A DNA stretch of 64,000 nucleotides from Wukongibacter sp050859025 (GCF_050859025.1 NZ_CP138200.1:372001-436000), one strand, 5' to 3'. Positions 11,401-19,103 are shown, numbered from the stretch's first letter. Notes: generated by a model not told the origin, from the letters alone. A program made the numbers and translations.

Positions 11401-12576
11401 AATCGTAAAGCCTTACCAGAGCCAGAAGAGAGTAGTGATTACGTAGAAATTGAACATGATGAGCCTAAGAATGAAGTAGAGAAAAAGCTAATACATATTT
11501 TAGAAGACATAATAGGTGTAAAAAGAATAGGTTTAAATGATAACTTCTTTGATATTGGTGGAGACTCACTTGCGGCTACTAGACTTACCTCTAGAATCCT
11601 TAAGGAGTTCAATATAGAAATGCCTTTAAGCTCCATTTTTGTATCGCCTGGTATTAAAGAAATTGCAGAGAATATATCTTTAATGCAGACCAAGAAAGAT
11701 ACTGGAGGAGTATCAGATGTAGTTTTATTAAGTAAATCAAGTAATAAGAAAAATCATATGTTTATGATACACCCAGGAAGTGGAGAAATTGAGGTGTATG
11801 TAGAGCTATGCAGGAAATTGAATCCAGAGTTTAATTATTGGGCTATTAAAGCTGATAAATATGAAGATATCTGTCCTCACAATATTAGTATAGAGAGCTT
11901 AGCAGAAGATTATGTGAAGAGAATAAGAAAGGTACAAGATCAGGGGCCTTATTACCTAGCCGGATGGTGTGTAGGAGGAACAATTGCCTTTGAGATTGCC
12001 AGATTACTTGAAAATATGGGAGAAAAAGTTCAGTATGTTGGTCTGATTAATTCATTAGCACCTCGTGAGGAGCCTATAGATTTAGTAGAGTTTTCCGTTG
12101 ATACGGAAAAGGATATAATAGCTCAACATTTAAACATCGGAGATATAGAGAAGGCTATAGAAAATTTGGACAATGTAAAGGAAATATGGTCTACTGTTGT
12201 AAATTATATGAATAAGAATAGTATTGATTTAGATGAAATAAAGGAATTATTGCCCTTAGAATTGACAAGGCTTATACCAAATATTGATAGCTTATGCCTA
12301 GAAGAGCTTCTGTATTATTCAAATTATTTTAGAACCTTAGAAAATGCAAGAACAAACTACATACCTTCCAGTAAAATAGGAGCGAAGGTGCTATTCTTTG
12401 AAGCTACTAAAGAAAGAATGAATAATAAGAGGTCTTGGGAAATATACTGCGAAAAACAACTTAAGTACAATGATATAGGAGGCGATCATGTTTCTATATT
12501 ACGAGTACCAAATATATATGAAAACTCAAAAATAATTGATGATGTATTTGTAAATGAGACAAACAAAAGTTTATAG
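5497..12576 (+). CDS. NRPS: FAAL-ACP-Cy-A(with inserted oxidase)-PCP-TE, predicted alkyl-thiazole-carboxylate synthetase
   Basis: The 2359 residues hold a complete small assembly line. Residues 1-570 are a fatty-acyl-AMP ligase (SSGSTSEPKGV, GWIPLTHDMGLIG). A carrier follows with GGNSL near 611. A condensation-fold domain at about 675-1110 has DLLIAD in place of HHxxxDG, the DxxxxD signature of heterocyclization domains. Adenylation starts near 1130 (YTSGSTGRPKGV, FDLSVYDIF, later GGATEASIW and NGKVNRKALP). Reading the specificity positions by eye gives D-L-Y-N-M-S-L-I-W-K, one change from a known Cys code. Between A4 and A5, at about 1370-1745, sits a SagB/McbC-like flavin oxidase. A second carrier (GGDSLAATR) and a thioesterase end the protein. 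The thioesterase nucleophile motif is GWCVGG, with Cys where Ser is usual, and GGDH near the end holds the likely His. Predicted chemistry: acyl plus Cys, cyclodehydration, oxidation to thiazole, release. Confidence 0.88.
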   Translation: MKKSLTLVDMISHVKDCEEKGIIHISRDDDEKFVSYSELYDKSLRVLYFLEKKGLKEKDELVFQIENNENFIYVFWACILGGIVPVPLSIGNNKEHRLKVFRVWQRLNNPHLITDNKEIEGTLRTLEGESEKDIDIFKDIESKLILLENVNEYEKHGAIFKPSPQDIAFIQFSSGSTSEPKGVILTHENLITNINAITIGAKVCSEDSTLGWIPLTHDMGLIGFHLTPIFSKINQYIMPTALFIRRPVLWLKKASEHRISLLSSPNFGYKFFLKAFGEKHGENWDLSNVRLIFNGAEPIDSKLCNEFMQKMSRYGLRKNSMFPVYGMAEASLAVTFPRVNESMRILNINRESLSISESIEILDESCNSGVRFVDVGYSILDCELMLYDDEDNPLKEGKIGYIKIRGKNVTSGYYNNEEATGNLINKDGWLNTGDLGFIKDGRLFVTGRAKDIIFVNGQNFYPQDIEKVCGENSKFQIDEIAACGVFNKATQKEDINIFIRYKGNKNDFILEALKLKEDINRQMGLEIKNIIPVGKLSKTTSGKVQRYKLAQNYSKGLYDSFLEDFARYEMENESEHNGKTKNDIEAKVLKIWHDIFEKETIGTNDSFFQIGGNSLTLVQLISRIKKDFDVEISMKELTKLDTVSKIAAEIPEMKNRKKDTIYPIITSQPDKMHLPFPLTDVQMAYAIGRDKNFEIGGISAHCYVELETYKDINRLNDSFQKVIDRHEMLRTIILSDGQQKVLDYIPQYNIEVDDLSQEDPEMINSLILKERERMSHFVFKTDEWPLFEVKAFKVCQNKYHLFVGFDLLIADGASLQIILKEWIDFYNNPNAELSEIDISFRDYIIAYKAYKNSETYKRDREYWMNKLDDFPSAPALPLKKQPADIAKPHFSRKSHIVKQDDWSKLQQYAQKYNVTPSALLCTAYSLVMAYWSNQPDFALNLTVFNRYPFHKDVNKVVGDFTSLLLLDVKTRQGISFWDNARLVQDTLLEALEHRHFDGVEFIREYSLRNDLGTNKAVMPIVFTSMLFNGAYGHGDYLKELGELVEAISQTSQVYVDCQVTEINKDLSLTWDYVEELFDENIIDAMFKQFIDILEKLKDGINEYTLEPPAEDLLAVKEYNDTYEAIEYDTLHELFIEQVSRTPQNTAVIFEDESITYEKLHERSNQIAHYLNECGIDRKDLIGVIAERSIDTIANILGILKCGAAYVPVDPEYPEKRRKYILENSNCKLLLDPRVYSIENLENYPREYEEVKNNLEDIAYVIYTSGSTGRPKGVVITHRAASNTIIDINTKFHVNERDRILGISSMCFDLSVYDIFGALSTGASLVLVPDQRDIKNLVDTVKEQKITIWNSVPAIMDIAVETIDTLNSRESEMISDDGTDKVYFWSPILHWQKLEDKVFIGKYVYKDVAAKIFPAIYYLAQKGISKKDIMDRFKDIDSEKLETLIDEFINKKILTSRLMTPNEVFSTQSNLFKNPYSERIIYDEEAGKEFKNEQLRRSKKYAYGKKTFLASTVNLPAFITKRKTYRSFEEKEKVSFERFSNLLQVFKQKIDDNEIKYYYPSAGGLASIDIYIFVKENRVENMRGGIYYYDPADNSINLVTRKNAITDKSHYFTNKSIFNSSAFSVFFIYNAESSMPKYGPLGYFLSAVDTGVMAGLLAQTAELFDIGTCSIGNMDFEKISSHFNLNENQILIHTVELGLKPISERRADDFIYASEMCAVSLEENACRIQQDYDLSYDTGENTTLRLVMLSGDWIPIDLPDKIKDIFTEAEVISLGGATEASIWSIYYPIEGIKEEWKSIPYGMPMANQKFYVLSHNNELCPVGVQGALHISGDGLAQGYMNDEEKTRNAFINHSRLGKLYKTGDYGVMHKEGYIEFLGRKDQQVKIRGYRIELGEIESQLMKIEGILNAIVVVREDRNKKKYLCGYLVCDDYIVIDEIRNKLNKALPQYMIPSTFVKLDELPLTANGKVNRKALPEPEESSDYVEIEHDEPKNEVEKKLIHILEDIIGVKRIGLNDNFFDIGGDSLAATRLTSRILKEFNIEMPLSSIFVSPGIKEIAENISLMQTKKDTGGVSDVVLLSKSSNKKNHMFMIHPGSGEIEVYVELCRKLNPEFNYWAIKADKYEDICPHNISIESLAEDYVKRIRKVQDQGPYYLAGWCVGGTIAFEIARLLENMGEKVQYVGLINSLAPREEPIDLVEFSVDTEKDIIAQHLNIGDIEKAIENLDNVKEIWSTVVNYMNKNSIDLDEIKELLPLELTRLIPNIDSLCLEELLYYSNYFRTLENARTNYIPSSKIGAKVLFFEATKERMNNKRSWEIYCEKQLKYNDIGGDHVSILRVPNIYENSKIIDDVFVNETNKSL

Positions 12577-12613
12577 AGGCTGAAATAGAATATTTCTGTA
12601 TTGCTAACAAAGA

Positions 12614-12640
12614 TAGGCTACTGAAAAAATCAGTAGCCTA
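12614..12640 (+). terminator. Hairpin after the NRPS gene
   Basis: A perfect TAGGCTACTG/CAGTAGCCTA stem with an A-rich loop lies 38 bases after the stop codon. The T-run after it is weak. Confidence 0.6.
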
Positions 12641-12787
12641 TTGTTCAAAAAGAAAAATTATTTATATCTGTTTTCTTTATAATATTGATTTAAAGTGATA
12701 TTTTAGATATGCTAAGGTAGAAAAGAAGAGCGGGTAAAGGATTTATTGGAATTTCTATAGTATGAGCTTAAGCTAGGAGGGATTAAC

Positions 12788-14458
12788 ATGGCAGTTGCAG
12801 ACATAGTATGTTATATAGATAAGGACTTCAATTTATTTAAATATGAGTTGTATGACGAAAATTCTAGTGATAGGCTTAAGAAATTCCTTAAACATGGTTT
12901 ATATCAATGTGCCAAAAATTATTTTGAAATAAATTTTGAAGATAAAGAAGGCAAAATAGAAATTAACAATTTCTATTTTAAGTATCAAATAATTCAAATT
13001 AATGGATTAATGAATAATGACGATGAAAAGCAATATATATTGCTTCTTAGTAGTGTAGGAATGCAAAAGGAGATTTATGAAGAGGCTTTGGACAACCTTC
13101 AGGAGGGAGTCCAAATTTATGACAATAATGGATATGCTCTGTTTTTAAATAAGGCTAGTGTGCAGATAGAGGGAATAGAGAAGGAACAATTTATAGGAAA
13201 GCATCTATTAGACTTGTATGAATTGAATGAGCAATACAGTACGGCACTAACAACCTTAAGGGAAAAGAAACCCGTAATAAATAGATGTGATAGATTTAAG
13301 GCTCGTAATGGAAAGATAATAACAACAATAAACTCAGCATTTCCAATAGAGCGTAATGGAGAACTACTTGGAGCTGTCTTAATCGAAAATGATATATCTA
13401 CAATAAAGCAACAGGCATATAAAAATATTTATTTAGAAGATTATGTGTTAAACCAAGACAGTGTCAAAAGAGAAAGCAAATACTATCAATTTTTAGATAT
13501 TATTCACAAATCAAAGCCTATGGAGGAGGTTATACATTTTGCCAAGAAGGTATCTCTAACTGAATCTAGTGTGCTGATATATGGGGAAACGGGAACGGGT
13601 AAAGAACTGCTTGCTCAAAGTATGCATTCCTTTGGAAAAAGAAAAGATAAACCATTTGTAGCTGTTAACTGTGGAGCAGTACCTTTGACATTAGCTGAAA
13701 GTTTGTTTTTTGGAACTGTAAAGGGAGCTTATACTGGAAGTAGAGATCATGTGGGCTTTTTCCAACAGGCCCATAAGGGTACTCTTTTTCTCGATGAAGT
13801 CAATTCAATGAGCCTAGATATGCAAAGTAAGCTTTTAAGAGTGTTACAGGAAAAGAAATTTAGAAAAATCGGAGGAACAAAATACTACGATTGTGATGTA
13901 AGAATAATAGCTACCTCAAATGAAAATCTATTTGATCTTATAGAAGAGAATAGGATAAGAAAGGACTTTTTCTATCGAATTTCAACAATCATAGTTGACT
14001 TACCAAGCTTAAGTGAAAGACCAGGAGATATTGAAATACTTGCAGATTTTTTTATTGATAAGCTCAATGAAAAATATGGAAAAAATATAAAGGGTATATC
14101 TAAAGAAGTTATGAAGGCCTTTGAAACATATAATTGGCCAGGAAATATTCGTGAGCTTCAGCATATTATAGAATATTCATTTAACGTTACCCATGAGAAT
14201 GATAAATTTATTACTATGGAGCACTTACCTAAATATTTTAATTTTGATTCTCCCATCTATGCTATCAAGCATAATAGTATTGACTTTAGTCATAGTTCAC
14301 TCTCTTTAATTGAAATATTAGAGGAATATGAAAAAAAAGTAATAGAGAAATATTTGAAAAAGTACAATGGAAATATTACTAAAACAGCAAAAAAATTGGA
14401 CTTGAGACGACAAAGTCTACAATATAGAATCAAAAAATATAAAATTAAATTAAAATAA
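12788..14458 (+). CDS. Sigma-54-dependent PAS/AAA+ transcriptional activator
   Basis: This 556-residue regulator has an unassigned N-terminal region (1-90), a PAS domain at about 95-205 (LQEGVQIYDNNGYALFLN), a sigma-54 activator AAA+ domain with Walker A GETGTGKE near 266 and Walker B TLFLDEV, and a C-terminal Fis-type helix-turn-helix (NITKTAKKLDLRRQSLQYRI). The sigma-54 contact loop reads GAYTGS instead of GAFTGA; Tyr for Phe is common, Ser at the end is less so. AGGAGGG lies upstream of the ATG. Palindromic sites and a -24/-12 promoter immediately downstream identify the Fe-S/BCCT/lyase genes as its likely target. The PAS domain presumably senses the substrate or a breakdown product. Confidence 0.92.
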   Translation: MAVADIVCYIDKDFNLFKYELYDENSSDRLKKFLKHGLYQCAKNYFEINFEDKEGKIEINNFYFKYQIIQINGLMNNDDEKQYILLLSSVGMQKEIYEEALDNLQEGVQIYDNNGYALFLNKASVQIEGIEKEQFIGKHLLDLYELNEQYSTALTTLREKKPVINRCDRFKARNGKIITTINSAFPIERNGELLGAVLIENDISTIKQQAYKNIYLEDYVLNQDSVKRESKYYQFLDIIHKSKPMEEVIHFAKKVSLTESSVLIYGETGTGKELLAQSMHSFGKRKDKPFVAVNCGAVPLTLAESLFFGTVKGAYTGSRDHVGFFQQAHKGTLFLDEVNSMSLDMQSKLLRVLQEKKFRKIGGTKYYDCDVRIIATSNENLFDLIEENRIRKDFFYRISTIIVDLPSLSERPGDIEILADFFIDKLNEKYGKNIKGISKEVMKAFETYNWPGNIRELQHIIEYSFNVTHENDKFITMEHLPKYFNFDSPIYAIKHNSIDFSHSSLSLIEILEEYEKKVIEKYLKKYNGNITKTAKKLDLRRQSLQYRIKKYKIKLK

Positions 14459-14459
14459 C

Positions 14460-14576
14460 GCCAAATGATTTGGCATATTAAAAATAAAAATGACAGAAAA
14501 GAATGAATTTTTAGTTCAATATAGGTTTATATAGATGCCAAGATAGTTTGCATATCTGCCAAATGATTTGGCAGAT
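14460..14576 (+). promoter_or_regulatory. Upstream activator sites: CCAAAT-G-ATTTGG palindromes
   Basis: GCCAAATGATTTGGC occurs at 14460-14474. It recurs at 14554-14576 inside a perfect 23-bp palindrome with a single central G. A degenerate copy, TGCCAAGATAGTTTGCA, lies at 14536-14552. The sites are about 130-240 bp upstream of a -24/-12 promoter, the usual place for enhancer sites of a sigma-54 activator, and the activator gene lies just upstream. The 14459-14786 gap holds nothing else. Confidence 0.75.
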
Positions 14577-14702
14577 GTATTTGATTTTTGTTAAGAATTG
14601 GATTAAATTAGAAAATTACTAAAAATAATAGAAATAAATAATAGAATTCTTAGAGAAATCACAGAAAAAAGTGGTTTCTTTGATTCTTTTTTGTCCTATG
14701 GT

Positions 14703-14718
14703 TGGTATGGGTTTTGCA
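14703..14718 (+). promoter_or_regulatory. Sigma-54 -24/-12 promoter for the Fe-S/BCCT/lyase genes
   Basis: TGGTATGGGTTTTGCA matches TGGCAC-N5-TTGCA with GG and GC at the required spacing. The predicted start is near 14730, about 57 bases before the TTG start codon. Confidence 0.7.
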
Positions 14719-14786
14719 TTATAAATCTTTAATCGACGATGTAGGTTATAGAGATTCCAGTCAAAACTTAAAGGGAGGTAGGCCAA

Positions 14787-15722
14787 TTGATTGAATACTT
14801 TGATGTACCAGAGGAAGCCCTTTCTATCATTAAATTAATGCTAACAGAGAATGAAATGATATTGATTGAGGCCATGAAAAATAACGAGTATACCTATGAT
14901 AAATTGGTAGAGCTTATCAAAGGAAAACTTGATGTTGATCCAGAGGACTTTATCCGGGACACCTATAAAAGAGCTGTTATTAATAAAGTGGATAAGGATG
15001 GAGAAATTATGTATATATCATCTGATGTATATACTAGATTAGCATTCTTTGCCCAATATGAAATAGATGTATGGAAGAGTATATCTAAGGAAGATCGAGA
15101 TAAGCTGGATAAGTGGTATGTAAATCGTTATGCTGAGGGTGCGATGCCTAGGCTCAAGGAAATTCAAGAAGGAAAGAGAAGACTCATTGAAAATGCTCAC
15201 TTTTATACATTGGAAGAGACCTTAGACCTTATAGACGACATTGAGAAGCAGATGTATGTTGTACCTTGTAATTGCAAATCTGTGGCTCTGAACTGTGAAA
15301 AGCCTAAGAATGTCTGTATACTTTTTGAACATGGTATTAATTCTAGCTGGGATCGTGGATGGGGAAGAGCTGTAACCAAAGAAGAGGCCAAGGAAGTTGT
15401 AAAAATGGCTAATAAGAATGGTTTGATGCACACCTCGGAAGCGGAGCATGCTATTTGTAATTGTGACGGCTGTTGTTGTTATCCTATTAGAGCCTCTGAG
15501 ATTATAGGAACAAAGGGGATATGGCCTGAAAGGCTGTACAACGTTGTTTGGGATGAAGAAAAATGTGTTAACTGCGGACTATGTGCAAGGGTCTGTAATT
15601 TTCAAGCTTTTACAAAAATTGATAAAAGAGTAGTCTTTGATAAGGAAAAATGTTGGGGATGTACCATTTGTAAAGATCACTGTCCTGTAGGGGCAATAAC
15701 ACTAGAGAAAGTGAATAAATAG
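14787..15722 (+). CDS. 4Fe-4S dicluster protein, first gene of a sigma-54-controlled operon
   Basis: The 311-residue protein starts with TTG, supported by AGGGAGG eight bases upstream. The N-terminal half is helical and acidic. The middle carries a Cys-rich region (CNCKSVALNC, then CNCDGCCC) that may bind a further metal centre. The C-terminus is a classic two-cluster ferredoxin domain with CVNCGLCARVC and CWGCTICKDHC followed by Pro. It is likely an electron-transfer or reductase subunit acting in the same pathway as the transporter and lyase downstream, for example on the unsaturated product of the lyase. The exact family and reaction are not recognised. Confidence 0.7.
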   Translation: MIEYFDVPEEALSIIKLMLTENEMILIEAMKNNEYTYDKLVELIKGKLDVDPEDFIRDTYKRAVINKVDKDGEIMYISSDVYTRLAFFAQYEIDVWKSISKEDRDKLDKWYVNRYAEGAMPRLKEIQEGKRRLIENAHFYTLEETLDLIDDIEKQMYVVPCNCKSVALNCEKPKNVCILFEHGINSSWDRGWGRAVTKEEAKEVVKMANKNGLMHTSEAEHAICNCDGCCCYPIRASEIIGTKGIWPERLYNVVWDEEKCVNCGLCARVCNFQAFTKIDKRVVFDKEKCWGCTICKDHCPVGAITLEKVNK

Positions 15723-15786
15723 AAATATATCCTCTATCGGAGACCTTCGTCGATTTCAATTAATAAAATATTATTTAGAACTGTCT

Positions 15787-15802
15787 TGGCATAATCTATG
15801 CT
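15787..15802 (+). promoter_or_regulatory. Second sigma-54-like promoter, before the BCCT gene
   Basis: TGGCATAATCTATGCT has GG and GC at -24/-12 spacing and lies 28 bases before the BCCT start codon. Confidence 0.55.
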
Positions 15803-15829
15803 GTTAGACTAACTAGAAGGAGGAGCAAT

Positions 15830-17383
15830 ATGCAGAAATTAAGAGTTAATATTATCGCAGTACCGATTATTATTTTTCTATTGATTATTGGATCAAGTAT
15901 GGTTAACGCCGATGCTACAGCCACCTTTGTAATGAACGTTTATATGTTTATTGCTAAGTATTTTGGTGCTCTTATTCAATTAATATGTATCATATTCTTA
16001 ATAGGTGTTATTTATTTAGCCTTTTCTCATGTTGGTAAAATTAAGTTTGGTGGAAGAGATGCCAAACCAGAACTTTCTACATGGGCTTACTGGACAATTG
16101 CTCTTTGTGCCGGAATAGGAACTGGTATTATGTTCTGGGGACCTATTGAACCCCTATACTTTTCCTTTGCACCACCACAGGGTATTACCTTGACACCAGG
16201 TAGTCCTGAAGCTATTCAATTTGCTATGAATAAGTCTTTTATGCACTGGGCTTTTACACCTTATGCACTTTATGCTCTTTGCGGACTTTCTATTGCATAC
16301 GCAATATATAATCTAAAGATGCCAAACTCTGTAAGTAGTGGTATGACGCTTCTATATGGTAAAAAATTTTTAAAAAGCAGATATAAGGATGTAGTAGATT
16401 CTTTTGCTCTTATTGCTATTTGTTCAGGTCTTGCTGGAGCACTGGCAAACGGTTTACTTCAACTTGGTGCTGGAATTGAAATAATTTCAGGTATCCCCTC
16501 TGGTCCTATAGTATGGATAGTCTTAGCTGCAAGTATAACAATCATCTATACTATTTCAAGTATCTCTGGACTTCAAAAGGGTATAAAGTTCCTATCAGAC
16601 AAGAATGCTTGGATTTTTATTGCATTTGTAGCTATAGTAATAATAGCTGGACCAACTAAGTACATCATAGATTTGACAGTTCAGAGCTTTGCCCATTATA
16701 CAAATGATTTTATTTCTGCATCTGTTTTTACCTCTCCAGGTAACACCGACCTTTGGCCTGAATGGTGGGATACATTTTATCTAGCTGATTGGTTGTCATT
16801 CTCTCCGCTTATTGGTCTTTTCCTTGCCCGTATAAGCTATGGACGTACAGTCAGAGAGTTTGTTTTAATTAATCTGATTGCTCCTGCAATGTTTGGTATA
16901 TTATGGTTTGGCTCCTTTGGTGGGTTTGTACTTGACCTTCAACTCAGCGGAAAGTTTGACATGTTTGGATATATGACAACAGAAGGCTTTGATGGGGTTA
17001 TGCTTAAGGTTGCAGAATTTTTACCTTTAGGCCAAATAATACAGCCTATCATAATTATCACAATCATGCTATCCTATGTAACTATGGCTGATTCCATGAC
17101 TTCTTCTATTTCATTAATGTCTTTAAAGGATTCAAGAGTAAAAGAAGCTCCAATAGGTATAAAGGTGTTTTGGGGGAGCTTAATGGGTATTTTGGCTATT
17201 ATATTCGTTACAGCCGGTGGTTTAGATGGTGTAAAAACACTTCTTGCTATTTCAGGTCTACCGATATTATTCATAATGGTATTCTTATTTATAGGAATCT
17301 TTAAACGTTTGGTTATAGATAAAAACTATTCTTTAGATGAAGTAGTTCCTTCGAAGGAGATTGGTATAAAGGAAGAAGTATAG
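15830..17383 (+). CDS. BCCT-family transporter for a trimethylammonium (betaine-type) compound
   Basis: The 517-residue membrane protein has about 12 hydrophobic helices and the BCCT signature around WWDTFYLADW, ARISYGRT and REF. The Gly-rich GIGTG loop at residues 95-99, which lines the substrate and sodium sites in BetP, is intact. BCCT carriers take up or exchange choline, betaine, carnitine and similar compounds with a quaternary ammonium group. It lies between the Fe-S protein and a MIO-less ammonia-lyase homologue, under sigma-54 control. That points to import of a trimethylated amino acid as a nutrient rather than as an osmolyte. Ergothioneine or hercynine fits best; carnitine-type substrates are not excluded. 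AGGAGGAG precedes the ATG. Confidence 0.9.
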   Translation: MQKLRVNIIAVPIIIFLLIIGSSMVNADATATFVMNVYMFIAKYFGALIQLICIIFLIGVIYLAFSHVGKIKFGGRDAKPELSTWAYWTIALCAGIGTGIMFWGPIEPLYFSFAPPQGITLTPGSPEAIQFAMNKSFMHWAFTPYALYALCGLSIAYAIYNLKMPNSVSSGMTLLYGKKFLKSRYKDVVDSFALIAICSGLAGALANGLLQLGAGIEIISGIPSGPIVWIVLAASITIIYTISSISGLQKGIKFLSDKNAWIFIAFVAIVIIAGPTKYIIDLTVQSFAHYTNDFISASVFTSPGNTDLWPEWWDTFYLADWLSFSPLIGLFLARISYGRTVREFVLINLIAPAMFGILWFGSFGGFVLDLQLSGKFDMFGYMTTEGFDGVMLKVAEFLPLGQIIQPIIIITIMLSYVTMADSMTSSISLMSLKDSRVKEAPIGIKVFWGSLMGILAIIFVTAGGLDGVKTLLAISGLPILFIMVFLFIGIFKRLVIDKNYSLDEVVPSKEIGIKEEV

Positions 17384-17481
17384 AATATACGGTGAAATAG
17401 ATGATACAAAGGATATAGTCGATTTCATATGAGTATCTAAAGTTAAGACATAAAAGATAGAAATATAATTTTAAGAAGACG

Positions 17482-19059
17482 GTGATGAATATGACAGAAT
17501 TCAACTATGAATTTGGAAGGGTTGCACCTAAGGATATAAAGGAAGTTGTTCTAGGTGAACAGATAGGCTTAGAAGAAGTAATTGCTGTTGCCCGATATAA
17601 TGCAAAGGTAGGTTTCTCAAAGAAATATATAGATAGAGTTAATCAGTGCCGCAGGCTAGTTGAAAAGTTTTCGGATGAAGAAAAGGCAATATATGGTATA
17701 ACTACAGGGTTGGGAGAAAATTGGAATAGATTTATATCTAAGGAAGATAGAAAAATTGTACAAAGAAACAATCTACTATCCCATGCGTGCTCATTGGGAG
17801 AATCAGTTGAGGAAGAATGTGTTAGAGCAATGATGTTTGTTATGCTTCAGCATCTAGGGACAGGACATACCGGTATAAGGCTGGCTACATTAGAGCAGAT
17901 TAAGGATTTATTAAATAATAACATCGTTCCATTTACTCCAAGACATGGATCTGTAGGCTACTTATCATTAGAAGCTCACATTTCACTTGTGCTTATTGGA
18001 GAAGGAAGAGCATGGTATAAGGGCGAATTGTTGTCAGGCAAGGAAGCTTTAGAAAAGGCCGGTTTGACTCCAATTGTTATATCGAGTAAAGAGGGTTTAT
18101 CCTTGACTTCAGGAACCACCTCTGTGACTTCTTTAGCTGCTTTAGGACTTTATGACGCAATAGTAACAGCTAGAACCTGTGACATTGCTGGAGCTATGTC
18201 ATTAGAAGTTTTGAAGGGAACACTAATGGCGATGGATTCAAGAATTATGTCTGTTAGACCCCATGAAGATCAAAGGAAAACAGCTGTAAATATTAAAAAG
18301 ATCCTTAAAAATAGTGAAATCGTTGAAAAATATAAGGGTTATAGAGTTCAGGATGCCCTATCCCTTAGATGTATACCTCAACTGCATGGAGCTGCAAAAA
18401 AGATATTAAAGGATAGCTTGAAAACCTTAATTATTGAATTGAATTCTTCAGTTGATAATCCATTGATTTTTGAGGAGGGTGAAGGCGGTGAAGCATTAAT
18501 GGGATGTAATGCCGATGGCTCTTATGTTGGAATGGCAGCCGATTCATCGGCGATAGCAATTACAAACCTTGCCAAAATGTCTGAAAGAAGATTAGATAGG
18601 CTGGTAAACCATCATATTAGTGAATTGCCGGCTTTTCTCAATAAAAACCCTGGATTGAATAATGGATTGATGATTCCACAATATGCAGCGGCAGGTATTG
18701 TAGGAGAAATGAAGATATTATGTCATCCAGCAACTATTGATAATTTTGTCACATGTGCCAATCAAGAAGATTATGTAAGCATGGGCTACAATGCAGCAAG
18801 AAAGATGTATGAAGTGGCGGGACTAGCAAAATATGTATTAGCAACGGAATTTTTTAATTCCTCTCAGGCTCAAGATTTTTATGGTGAGCTTAAACCTTCT
18901 CCTATTACAGCAAAGGTACATGACTTAATTAGGGAAGTAGTTCCTTATATTGAAAATGACTGTAATATGCAGCCATATATTGAGCATATAGCTTTTCTTA
19001 TACAAGAGAATATGATAGTAGAAACTGTAGAAGTAGAAATAGGAAAACTTGAAATTTAG
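17482..19059 (+). CDS. Aromatic amino acid ammonia-lyase homologue lacking the MIO triad; candidate ergothionase (trimethylamine-lyase)
   Basis: The 525-residue protein is clearly in the HAL/PAL family: YGITTGLG with the catalytic Tyr near 71, QRNNLLSH, SSVDNPL and the C-terminal ENDCNMQPYIEH region. In true ammonia-lyases the MIO cofactor forms from Ala-Ser-Gly inside GSVGASGDLAPLAH. Here the text reads GSVGYLSLEAH, as if exactly those three residues are absent, so MIO cannot form. Ergothionase, as I recall it, is a relative that works without MIO because trimethylamine is a good leaving group. Placement next to a BCCT carrier supports elimination of trimethylamine from ergothioneine or hercynine, giving thiourocanate or urocanate. 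Possible starts are GTG 17482, ATG 17485 and ATG 17491. Alternative: another betaine lyase or a non-catalytic homologue. Confidence 0.78.
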   Translation: MMNMTEFNYEFGRVAPKDIKEVVLGEQIGLEEVIAVARYNAKVGFSKKYIDRVNQCRRLVEKFSDEEKAIYGITTGLGENWNRFISKEDRKIVQRNNLLSHACSLGESVEEECVRAMMFVMLQHLGTGHTGIRLATLEQIKDLLNNNIVPFTPRHGSVGYLSLEAHISLVLIGEGRAWYKGELLSGKEALEKAGLTPIVISSKEGLSLTSGTTSVTSLAALGLYDAIVTARTCDIAGAMSLEVLKGTLMAMDSRIMSVRPHEDQRKTAVNIKKILKNSEIVEKYKGYRVQDALSLRCIPQLHGAAKKILKDSLKTLIIELNSSVDNPLIFEEGEGGEALMGCNADGSYVGMAADSSAIAITNLAKMSERRLDRLVNHHISELPAFLNKNPGLNNGLMIPQYAAAGIVGEMKILCHPATIDNFVTCANQEDYVSMGYNAARKMYEVAGLAKYVLATEFFNSSQAQDFYGELKPSPITAKVHDLIREVVPYIENDCNMQPYIEHIAFLIQENMIVETVEVEIGKLEI

Positions 19060-19103
19060 TCATATAGAAATTAAAGAAGTAAGAAAGGTACAAACAACTA
19101 AAG

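Noticed and set aside
5497..12576. Siderophore (aryl-capped thiazoline) synthetase
   Set aside because: The loading domain is of the fatty-acyl-AMP ligase type, not a DhbE-like aryl ligase, and no iron uptake genes or salicylate/DHB genes are present.
14570..14586. TTGGCAGATGTATTTGAT as a further sigma-54 promoter
   Set aside because: The -12 GC is out of position; the sequence is better explained as part of the enhancer palindrome.
17482..19059. Plain histidine ammonia-lyase annotation
   Set aside because: The Ala-Ser-Gly triad needed for MIO is absent and no hut genes are near, so a standard HAL reaction is unlikely.
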